The translations under genes and the position numbers were made by a program. Under the pieces are notes generated by a model. That model was not told the DNA's origin. It saw only the letters and a list, made by a program, of their open reading frames with translations, and ran no database searches. A DNA stretch of 7,443 nt from contig JAEZBH010000487.1 of the NCBI GenBank assembly GCA_023427285.1, positions 1 through 7,443 of the forward strand. The letters are read 5' to 3'. Source of the stretch: Pseudomonadota bacterium (GTDB taxonomy: Bacteria > Pseudomonadota > Alphaproteobacteria > Sphingomonadales > Sphingomonadaceae). Below, piece by piece: positions 1 through 6,686 of this stretch (position 1 is the first letter of the stretch; each line of letters starts with the position of its first letter).

Positions 1-31
1 CTTTGCCGGTGGTGGCCGGTGTCTCGGTCAT
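1..31 (-). CDS. cobO: N-terminus of the gene after cobN, probably cobO (corrinoid adenosyltransferase), cut by the window edge
   Basis: Only ten codons are visible. They read MTETPATTGK and run off the left edge. The start is well supported: its ATG overlaps the cobN stop as ATGA at 28-31, and an AAGGAGA ribosome binding site lies seven bases upstream. The visible residues hold no diagnostic motif. The name rests on context: in alphaproteobacteria cobO (BtuR/CobA family, ATP:corrinoid adenosyltransferase) very often follows cobN, and these proteins usually begin with a short polar tail before the P-loop. If correct, the product would adenosylate the cobalt of the corrinoid made after CobN acts. 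Another cob gene could equally sit here. The existence of a gene start is far surer than its identity. Confidence 0.55.
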   Translation of the reverse strand, partial: MTETPATTGK

Positions 32-3000
32 GGGGTCTCTCCTTCCGGGGGGCGGGTTGCAAGGGTGTTGGCCAGCTCTTGCAGGCTTATGGCGGTGCTG
101 TTGGAGCGGGGCTGCCACAGCCCGCGCTCCAGCGCCTCGGCAAGGCGCGCCATGATTTCCTGAAGGGCATCGGGATTGTGATCATTGAGGAAGGCCCGCA
201 CGCGCTCGTCCTTGATAAAGGCGCTGAAGACCGCGTCGAAGTGGTGATCGCGCACGGCATTGGTGGCGGCGGCAAAGCCGAACAGGTAGTCGATGCTGGC
301 GGCAATCTCGAACGCGCCCTTGTAACCGTGACGCATCGCGCCCTCGATCCACTTGGGGTTGGTCAGGCGGCCACGGACAATCCGCGCCACTTCCTGATCG
401 AGCGTGCGGACGACCGGCTTTTCGGGGCGGCTGTGGTCAAGGTGATAGGATAGGGGTGCCCGCCCGGTCAGATGCTCGATGGCAGCGGCGATGCCGCCCT
501 CGAACTGGTAGTAGTCGTCGCTGTCGAGCAGATCGTGTTCCCGGTTGTCCTGATTGTGGACGCTGGCATCGACCTGAGACAGCCGGGCGGAAAACCCTGC
601 AAGGTCGCTGATGCCATCCTGACCGCCCCCGTAGGCGTAGCTGCCCCATTCAAGATACATTTTGCCCAGATCAGCGCGGGTCTCCCAGATACGCTCGTCG
701 ATCAGGGTTTGCAGGCCTGCGCCATAGGCACCGGGGCGCGAGCCGTAAACCCGGCTGCCGGCGCGCAGCGCCGCCTGTTCGGGCGATACTCCCACGGCTT
801 CCAGTTTGTGCTTTTCCGCGCGGAAGCGGGCGGCGGCGGGATTGTCGTCCGCATTTTCCTCTGCCGCCATGACGGCGCGGGCCGCGCTGTCGAGAAGGGT
901 GATCTGTTCAGGAAAAGCGTCGCGGAAAAACCCCGAGATGCGGAACGTGACATCAATGCGCGGACGGCCGAGTTCGGCCAGGCTGATCATCTCGAAGCCG
1001 GTCACGCGCCCGCTGCTCCACTCCCAGCGCGGCCGCACGCCCATCAATGCCAAAGCCTGCGCAATGTCATCGCCGCCCGTGCGCATGTTGGAAGTGCCCC
1101 AGGCGGTAACCGCCATGGCCTTGGGCCACCCGCCTTCGCGCTGGAGGTAATCCTCCACCAGCAACCGGGCGGACTGTTCGCCCAGCCGCCAGGCCATGGG
1201 CGTTGGCACGCTGCGGGTGTCGACCGAATAGAAGTTGCGCCCGGTCGGCAGAACGTCGGGGCGGCCGCGCGTCGGCGCGCCGGACGGGCCGGGCACAACG
1301 AAGCGGCCATCCAGTGCGGTCAGCAAGGCTGCCCGCTCGGCGGGACCGCAGGTATCCACCCGAGGGGCAAGGTCCGTTTGAATGGCGTTCAGAACCGCGG
1401 CCGACGCCGGGCCGGGCGGCTGAACCTTGCCGCTGACAAGGTGCAGGGAATAGTCCTCCAGTCGCTCGATCGTATCGCCCGTCGTGCGCCATAAGCCTTC
1501 ACCACAGCGGGTGAGTGCATCTGGATTCGGGCCGTCCCAGGGGGCATTCAGCACGCAATCGAGCGGGTCAAATCCCAGTTGGAAATCATCGGCCAGCGCC
1601 CGCAAAAGCGATTGCGCGCCGGGGTCATCTGCCGATCTGCCGTGGCGCGGCGTGCGGGCCAGAGAGATCAGCAGGTCGAGCCGCAATTGCCCCGCCGGGC
1701 TGCATCCGAAAATGTGCAGTCCGTTGCGGATCTGCAGTTCCTTCAGGTCGCACAGATAATTGTCGAGGTTTGCTAGGGTATCCTCTTCACTCGTGCCAAT
1801 GCCTGCATCGACGGCAAGGCCGTTGCGGTGCGCAAGGTCGAGAATGTCGCGCTTCAGGCCGGGCAGACGGCGCGCATCCATGCTGGCGGCCTGATAATAT
1901 TCATCAATCAAAGCTTCCAGTTGGCGCAGCGGACCATGGCTTTCGGCGCGGGTGAGCGGCGGCGTTAAATGGTCGAGAATAACCGCGCCGATGCGCCGCT
2001 TGGCTTGCGTGCCTTCGCCCGGATCATTGACGATGAACGGGTAGATCTGCGGCACCGGGCCAGTCACCACCTCGGGAAAGCAGGCGGCGGACAGGGAGAG
2101 CGCCTTGCCCGGCAGCCACTCGGCGGTGCCGTGCTTGCCGACATGGACCATGGCGTGGCAGCCGAAGCGCGTGCGCAGCCAGCAATAGAACGCCAGATAG
2201 CCATGGGTGGGCGGCAGATCCGGGTCGTGACAGCTGGACTTGGGATCAATGTTGTAGCCGCGTGCCGGCTGGACGCCGACGACGATGGACCCGAAGCAAT
2301 GAATGGGCAATTGGAACTGGTCGTCGCATACGAAGGTGTCGGTTTCAGGCACTCCCCAACGCTGCGTGACTGTCTCTTGCACCTCAGCGGGCAGGCATGC
2401 GAACCATGCCTTGTAATCCGAAACCGGCAAGGTGGCCTCGCTGCCGATCTGTGCGCTGCCGATGGCATTGGTTACGCCTGAGACAAGGCGCGACATCAGG
2501 GCCTGCCCGTCAGAGGGCATGTCGGCAATCGCATAGCCAGCAACCGCCAGTGCGTTCAGAATTTCAAGGCAGGCCGCCGGGGTGTCGAGACCGACGCCAT
2601 TGCCGATCCGCCCGTTCTGGTTGGGGTAGTTGGCCAGCACCAGCGCGACCCGGCGCTCGGCGGGCGGCAGGCACCTCAGCCGTGCCCAGTTGGCGGCAAG
2701 GGCGGCAATGAATTCTGCGCGGTCGGGCGCGATCTGCGGCTCGACCAATGTGCATTCGGTTAATGGATCGAACCGGGCCTTACTCTTGAAGGCATAGGCG
2801 CGGGTGAAGATGCGCCCGTCCACCTCCGGCAGGGCGACGTTCATGGCAAGGTCGCGTGCGCCAAGGCCAACGCTGCTCTGCTGCCAGTCTTCCTCGCGCA
2901 CGGCCGCAAGACAGGTTTGCAGAATGGGGCAGTCGGCCTCCTCCAGAACGCTGCCGGTTCGCGGCTCGCCAAGGCTGGAGGCCACAAAGGAGGTGGCGTT

Positions 3001-3792
3001 GAGAATGACGTCCGGCCGCACATCCTTAAGCGTTGAGCGAAGCCAGTCGATGACCTTGGGCTCGCGCAGCCCCCTCACATACACCGGCAAAACATTAAGG
3101 CCGCGCGCCTCAAGCGCGGCAATCATTGCATCGACCGCCTCCAGCGTGCCGGCTGCGGTCAGGGCGCGGTAAAACAGAAAAAGGGCGGTGGGCTGGCCCA
3201 CCTTCCATGTTTCTCTGATGCCCTCCAGCGTCGACGTGCAGCCGGTGGGGGCATGAAAGCCTACATCAGAAAGAGCCTCTGGCGCGCGCGGGGGGGCATC
3301 GCTTCGGCTGATGAGATGCATCGCCTCTTGCAGGAAGAGCTCGGCATTGCCAACGCCGCCATGACGCAGGCACGCCTGCAGCAGACGGCGGCTCTCGCGC
3401 GGCAGGGTTGAGGCCCGGCTCAGGTCCGGATCATCCTCCGCATCGCCTGACAGGGCGGCAAAAACAATGCCCCGCGCGCGCGCCATCTCGGCAATCCGGT
3501 CGATGCCGTAGGGCCAGTAGGACCGGCCGCCCAGCAGCACGACGGCGACGAAGCGGGCGTGAGCGATGACCTGATCGAGATAGAGGTCAACCGAATAGGG
3601 GTGGCGGAGTTGCAAAAGGTTGGCCAGCCGCACCGTCACCCCGGCTGCCGCGCATTGGGAAGCGGCGCGGGCAAAGCAGGTCAGTTCACTGTCGGCAGTG
3701 GTAAGGATGACGATCTCTCCCGGCGACTGGCCGAGATCAACCGCCTCTTCACCATCCGAGATCTGTCCGGGCGTGACGGCGAGCAGATGCAT
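28..3792 (-). CDS. cobN: Aerobic cobaltochelatase large subunit CobN
   Basis: This 1254-residue protein is the CobN subunit of the ATP-dependent cobaltochelatase CobNST, which inserts Co(II) into hydrogenobyrinate a,c-diamide in the aerobic B12 pathway. It acts in the cytoplasm and shares its fold with magnesium chelatase subunit ChlH/BchH. Length is normal for CobN. Family hallmarks are collinear: the start MHLLAVTPG with EAVDLGQSPGEIV at 16-28, ANYPNQNGRIGNGVGLDTP at 387-405, VGKHGTAEWLPGK at 551-563, NDPGEGTQAKRR at 589-600, WGTSNMRTGGDDIAQAL at 898-914, and YAYGGGQDG at 1052-1060. The frame is intact. The open frame runs 61 codons further upstream to 3975, but that part lies inside cobW and lacks CobN similarity, so the start is placed at 3792, 13 bases after the cobW stop. 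The stop overlaps the next gene (ATGA). The partner AAA+ subunits CobS and CobT are not in the window; they are often encoded elsewhere. Family assignment is near certain. Confidence 0.97.
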   Translation of the reverse strand: MHLLAVTPGQISDGEEAVDLGQSPGEIVILTTADSELTCFARAASQCAAAGVTVRLANLLQLRHPYSVDLYLDQVIAHARFVAVVLLGGRSYWPYGIDRIAEMARARGIVFAALSGDAEDDPDLSRASTLPRESRRLLQACLRHGGVGNAELFLQEAMHLISRSDAPPRAPEALSDVGFHAPTGCTSTLEGIRETWKVGQPTALFLFYRALTAAGTLEAVDAMIAALEARGLNVLPVYVRGLREPKVIDWLRSTLKDVRPDVILNATSFVASSLGEPRTGSVLEEADCPILQTCLAAVREEDWQQSSVGLGARDLAMNVALPEVDGRIFTRAYAFKSKARFDPLTECTLVEPQIAPDRAEFIAALAANWARLRCLPPAERRVALVLANYPNQNGRIGNGVGLDTPAACLEILNALAVAGYAIADMPSDGQALMSRLVSGVTNAIGSAQIGSEATLPVSDYKAWFACLPAEVQETVTQRWGVPETDTFVCDDQFQLPIHCFGSIVVGVQPARGYNIDPKSSCHDPDLPPTHGYLAFYCWLRTRFGCHAMVHVGKHGTAEWLPGKALSLSAACFPEVVTGPVPQIYPFIVNDPGEGTQAKRRIGAVILDHLTPPLTRAESHGPLRQLEALIDEYYQAASMDARRLPGLKRDILDLAHRNGLAVDAGIGTSEEDTLANLDNYLCDLKELQIRNGLHIFGCSPAGQLRLDLLISLARTPRHGRSADDPGAQSLLRALADDFQLGFDPLDCVLNAPWDGPNPDALTRCGEGLWRTTGDTIERLEDYSLHLVSGKVQPPGPASAAVLNAIQTDLAPRVDTCGPAERAALLTALDGRFVVPGPSGAPTRGRPDVLPTGRNFYSVDTRSVPTPMAWRLGEQSARLLVEDYLQREGGWPKAMAVTAWGTSNMRTGGDDIAQALALMGVRPRWEWSSGRVTGFEMISLAELGRPRIDVTFRISGFFRDAFPEQITLLDSAARAVMAAEENADDNPAAARFRAEKHKLEAVGVSPEQAALRAGSRVYGSRPGAYGAGLQTLIDERIWETRADLGKMYLEWGSYAYGGGQDGISDLAGFSARLSQVDASVHNQDNREHDLLDSDDYYQFEGGIAAAIEHLTGRAPLSYHLDHSRPEKPVVRTLDQEVARIVRGRLTNPKWIEGAMRHGYKGAFEIAASIDYLFGFAAATNAVRDHHFDAVFSAFIKDERVRAFLNDHNPDALQEIMARLAEALERGLWQPRSNSTAISLQELANTLATRPPEGETP
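38..44 (-). promoter_or_regulatory. Ribosome binding site of the gene after cobN
   Basis: The minus strand reads AAGGAGA here, seven bases before the ATG at 31-29. It lies inside the last codons of cobN. It is the strongest Shine-Dalgarno match in the window and decides that the ATG at 31 is a real start, not a chance overlap. Confidence 0.8.
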
Positions 3793-3803
3793 GTCGGGCG
3801 GTG

Positions 3804-3807
3804 CCTT
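3804..3807 (-). promoter_or_regulatory. Weak ribosome binding site of cobN
   Basis: The only Shine-Dalgarno-like bases before the cobN ATG are AAGG. They overlap the cobW stop codon (TAAGG) and sit 11 bases from the start, which is long. The rest of the spacer is GCACCGCCCGAC and offers no better match. Translation of cobN may therefore depend on ribosomes finishing cobW. Confidence 0.4.
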
Positions 3808-4837
3808 AGAGCGCGCCGAGGATAGCGGCCTCAATGGCCGCACGATCCATGCCATGCCGTCCGATGATGACGAGGCGGGTGGCGCGGGTTTCGTCGGGCT
3901 GCCATGGCCGGTCGAAATAATGCTGCAAGCGCGGGCCAACCCCCTGCAACACGGCGCGCACCGGTCGGCCGGCAACGCTCACCATGCCCTTGATGCGGAA
4001 AATGTCGTGGGCGCTGATGATCGGGGCCAGTTTGGCCGCAAAGCCGGTCAGGTCGGCCACATCGTCGGCATCAAGCACAAAGGAGTCAAAATCCTCGTGG
4101 TCATGATCCTCTTCGGTGTCGTGGTGCGAGGGGCGGGCGGCCAGATCGTCTTCCGCCGCAACGCCCAGCCCCAGCAGGACGGTCGGATCGATCTGCCCGT
4201 TCTGGACCGGGATCGCCTTGACGCCCGGGCGCGCGGCGTCCGCCACGCGGGACTGAACCGCCATAAGGGCTGGAACATCGACCAGATCGCATTTGTTGAG
4301 GAGCACGAGATCCGCGCAGATGAGTTGATCTTCGAACAGCTCTTCGAGCGGATTGTCGTGATCGAGTTCGGGGTCCGCCTTGCGGGCCTCGGCGATGGCC
4401 TCTTCATTGGATGCGAAGCGCCCGGCGGCTACGGCCTCAGCATCGATCACGGCGATTACGCCATCGACGGTGGCGCGGGTGCGGATGTCGGGCCACTGGA
4501 ACGCCTGGATCAGCGGCTTGGGCAGGGCAAGGCCGGAGGTTTCGATGATGATGTGGTCGGGGCGATCGTCCCGATCCAGCAGCATTTGCATGGTGGGCAG
4601 AAAATCGTCGGCCACGGTGCAGCAGATGCAGCCGTTTGCGAGTTCCACAATCCGGTCGGCCGGGCAGGCTTCGTCATTGCAGCCACGCACCAGATCAGCA
4701 TCGACGCCGATATCGCCGAACTCATTGATGATGAGGGCGAGGCGTCGTCCCCCGGCATTTTGCAGCACATGGCGGATAAGGGTGGTTTTGCCAGCACCCA
4801 GAAAGCCGGTGATGACGGTTGCTGGAACTTTTTTCAT
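3806..4837 (-). CDS. cobW: CobW family GTPase, Co(II) chaperone for cobaltochelatase
   Basis: This 343-residue protein belongs to the G3E GTPases of the CobW/COG0523 group. It has a Walker A motif GFLGAGKT at 11-18, a CICC (CxCC) metal motif at 70-73, IIIETSG at 96-102 and the guanine-specificity motif NKCD at 181-184. A metal-binding-looking linker, HHDTEEDHDHED, lies at 238-249. The C-terminal CobW domain follows at roughly 253-342. Established work on the family indicates that CobW acquires Co(II) in a GTP-dependent way for B12 synthesis; placement directly before cobN fits delivery to the CobN chelatase. Length is usual for CobW. The ATG shares one base with the stop of the upstream ATPase gene (TAATG), with GGAG seven bases away. 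Relatives handle zinc (ZigA, YeiR), nickel (HypB, UreG) or nitrile hydratase assembly, but the neighbours make cobalt by far the likeliest. Confidence 0.95.
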   Translation of the reverse strand: MKKVPATVITGFLGAGKTTLIRHVLQNAGGRRLALIINEFGDIGVDADLVRGCNDEACPADRIVELANGCICCTVADDFLPTMQMLLDRDDRPDHIIIETSGLALPKPLIQAFQWPDIRTRATVDGVIAVIDAEAVAAGRFASNEEAIAEARKADPELDHDNPLEELFEDQLICADLVLLNKCDLVDVPALMAVQSRVADAARPGVKAIPVQNGQIDPTVLLGLGVAAEDDLAARPSHHDTEEDHDHEDFDSFVLDADDVADLTGFAAKLAPIISAHDIFRIKGMVSVAGRPVRAVLQGVGPRLQHYFDRPWQPDETRATRLVIIGRHGMDRAAIEAAILGAL

Positions 4838-5655
4838 TAATAGTCTCCGGATTGGCCGTAAGCGGCGGCGGTCGCAGTGGTGGCCCAGGGCAGCACGAAG
4901 GATTGCCCTTCATGGCGGCCATGAAACGCAGTGATGTCGTAGTGACGGGAGAGATTGTCCGGCGTGCAGACGGTGTGGGGCGCGCCGTCGGCAACGAGCT
5001 GGCCGTGACTGAGCAGCAGCACCCGGTCGCACCAGCGGCTGGCGAGGCTGAGGTCGTGCATGACCGCGATGACCAGCCGACCCCGTTCTGCTTCGCGGCG
5101 CAGCAGGTGCAGGGTGGCAAGAGCATGGTGCGGATCAAGCGCTGCCAATGGCTCGTCAACCAGCAGGATGCGTGCTTCAACCGCAAGCGCCCGGGCCAGC
5201 AGGACGCGTGCCCGCTCGCCCCCGGACAGGGTGTCAACGGAACGGTCTGTCAGGGCCTCAATGCGGGTTCGCTCGATCACCCGGGCGACCACGTCGTGAT
5301 CCACTGGCTTGAGGCGATCAAGAGTGCCCGCGTGCGGCACCCGGCCCATCTCAACGACGGTTCGGGCAGAAACCGGCCAATGCACCGTGGTGCTTTGCGC
5401 CAGATACGCCAGTCGCTGGGCGCGGATGCGCTCAGGCAGCGTCGCCAGAGGTATCCCCTCCAGCATCACGCGCCCGGCATCGGGTCGGGACAGGCCGGCC
5501 AGCAACCGCAAAAGAGTGGTTTTGCCCGCGCCATTGGAGCCGATCAGGCCGACAAGCGCACCTCCCGCAGCGGAGAAGGAAAGATTCGTAACACCTCCGC
5601 CACCGGCGTGGTGCAAGCTCAGGTTTTCTGCAATCAGGGTTGTATGCCCGGTCAT
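4837..5655 (-). CDS. ABC transporter ATPase, BtuD/FecE type, probably corrinoid import
   Basis: This 272-residue protein powers the importer whose permease is encoded just upstream; two copies would bind the cytoplasmic face of a permease dimer. All ATPase motifs are intact: Walker A GSNGAGKTT at 39-47, Q-loop glutamine at 87 (AYLAQS), signature LSGGE at 143-147, Walker B with catalytic glutamate ILLVDEP at 163-169, D-loop ALD at 172-174 and switch histidine H200 (VMHDLS). Length is usual for the FecE/BtuD/HmuV subfamily, and it lacks the extra C-terminal domain of maltose-type ATPases. The start overlaps the permease stop as ATGA, with GGAGG five bases upstream. The corrinoid substrate is inferred from the cob genes downstream; ATPase sequence alone cannot tell B12 from iron-siderophore or heme systems. 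Confidence 0.93.
   Translation of the reverse strand: MTGHTTLIAENLSLHHAGGGGVTNLSFSAAGGALVGLIGSNGAGKTTLLRLLAGLSRPDAGRVMLEGIPLATLPERIRAQRLAYLAQSTTVHWPVSARTVVEMGRVPHAGTLDRLKPVDHDVVARVIERTRIEALTDRSVDTLSGGERARVLLARALAVEARILLVDEPLAALDPHHALATLHLLRREAERGRLVIAVMHDLSLASRWCDRVLLLSHGQLVADGAPHTVCTPDNLSRHYDITAFHGRHEGQSFVLPWATTATAAAYGQSGDY
4845..4848 (-). promoter_or_regulatory. Ribosome binding site of cobW
   Basis: GGAG lies seven bases before the cobW ATG, inside the last codons of the ATPase gene. Together with the TAATG overlap it points to re-initiation by ribosomes that have just finished the ATPase. Confidence 0.65.
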
Positions 5656-6686
5656 TCCGGCCTCCGGTGCAGGCGGAACACCATGCGCAGAAACAACGGA
5701 CTACCGACGAGCGCAGTCACCACGCCCAGTTGTAATTCCGGGCCGACAGAGATGATGCGTACAAGCGTATCGGCTGTCAGAACAATCAGCGCGCCGCCCA
5801 GCATGGACGGCAGGACGGCTCTCCCCGGCAGGTGGCCCAGCAAGGGGCGTACCATGTGGGGCACAATCAGGCCGACAAAGCTGATGCTGCCGGAGACGGA
5901 GACGCTGGCACCAACCGCAAGGCTGGTGCTGGCGATGATGAGCCAGCGGGTGCGATCAACATTCTGGCCAAGGCTGCGGGCGGTGTCCTCGCCAAGGGAG
6001 AGGGTGTCGAGGCGGGGGGCGACCAACAGCATCAGGGCAAGGCCGGGCAGAATGAACGGTGCGGCAAGGCTCACCTCGGCCATGGTGCGATCGCGCAGCG
6101 AGCCCATCAGCCACATAACGATTTCCGCAACCGCCCATGGCGATGCTGACAGGTTCATTGCCAGAGAGGTGAGCGCCACGCACAAGCTGCTGATGGCGAT
6201 GCCCACCAGTACAAGGGTGAGCGTTGTGTTGGCGCGGCGCGAGACGACCAGCAGTAGCCCCATGCAGACGATGGATCCCGCCATGGCGAAGAGCGGCAAC
6301 AGGAAGGGGGCCAGGCTGGCAAAGCCGAAGTAGAGCGCAATGACCGCGCCGAGGCCCGCGGAGCTGCCGATCCCGAGCGTGCCGGCCTCGGCCAGTGGAT
6401 TGCGCAACAGACCTTGCAACAAAGCGCCCGAGCCCCCCAGAGCAGCGCCGACCAAAACCGCCAGCAGGGTGCGCGGCAGGCGCAGATGCTGGACGATAGT
6501 ATTATAGGCCGCCTCAGACTGGCCAACAGCCGCCTTGAGCAGAGTCGCGGTGGACAAGGGGGTGTAACCGATCTGCAGAGATGCCAGCATCATGGCGACA
6601 ATGGCAAGACCGAGCAGCAGCGACAGGGTGCTGGGCCGCAGCCGGAGGCGGATTGCCGTGTCTTTTGAGACAGCTGAGGCCGTCAT
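5652..6686 (-). CDS. FecCD/BtuC-type ABC transporter permease, probably corrinoid import
   Basis: This 344-residue integral inner-membrane protein would form the homodimeric channel of the importer. It is strongly hydrophobic, in keeping with the ten membrane segments of the FecCD family. Family landmarks are present: LRLPRTLLAVLVGAALGGSG at 68-87, LLRNPLAEAGTLGIGSSAG at 93-111, LGEDTARSLG at 231-240, GSISFVGLIVPHMVR at 266-280 and ELQLGVVTALVGSPLFL at 317-333. Arginines 69, 72 and 310 align by eye with the BtuC arginines that dock the binding protein. The open frame extends 31 codons upstream to 6779, but that part reads through the end of the binding-protein gene and is not permease-like. 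The start at 6686 overlaps the upstream stop as ATGA and has GGGAGG seven bases before it. Fold and role are secure; substrate is inferred from context. Confidence 0.93.
   Translation of the reverse strand: MTASAVSKDTAIRLRLRPSTLSLLLGLAIVAMMLASLQIGYTPLSTATLLKAAVGQSEAAYNTIVQHLRLPRTLLAVLVGAALGGSGALLQGLLRNPLAEAGTLGIGSSAGLGAVIALYFGFASLAPFLLPLFAMAGSIVCMGLLLVVSRRANTTLTLVLVGIAISSLCVALTSLAMNLSASPWAVAEIVMWLMGSLRDRTMAEVSLAAPFILPGLALMLLVAPRLDTLSLGEDTARSLGQNVDRTRWLIIASTSLAVGASVSVSGSISFVGLIVPHMVRPLLGHLPGRAVLPSMLGGALIVLTADTLVRIISVGPELQLGVVTALVGSPLFLRMVFRLHRRPE
5661..5665 (-). promoter_or_regulatory. Ribosome binding site of the ATPase gene
   Basis: GGAGG sits five bases before the ATG at 5655-5653, within the end of the permease gene. 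It supports the ATGA-overlapping start. Confidence 0.75.

Noticed and set aside
472..1494. A 340-codon open frame on the plus strand opposite the 3' part of cobN
   Set aside because: It lies wholly within the CobN coding region on the other strand and has a low-complexity Ala/Gly/Arg composition.
3793..3975. An N-terminal extension of CobN by 61 residues
   Set aside because: It overlaps the end of cobW in another frame, and the residues are low-complexity. Family similarity begins at the methionine at 3792.
4829..4834. Six A bases (coding strand) directly after the cobW ATG as a possible slippage site
   Set aside because: They are simply two lysine AAA codons. The downstream frame is intact and nothing else suggests frameshifting.
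3620..4840. A 406-codon open frame on the plus strand opposite cobW
   Set aside because: It is the complement frame of cobW, has no recognisable motif and lacks a convincing ribosome binding site.
4819..6333. A 504-codon open frame on the plus strand opposite the ATPase and permease genes
   Set aside because: It is antisense to two genes with complete family motifs. Its translation is rich in Arg, Gly and Ser and has no recognisable domain. GC-rich codon bias explains such long shadow frames.
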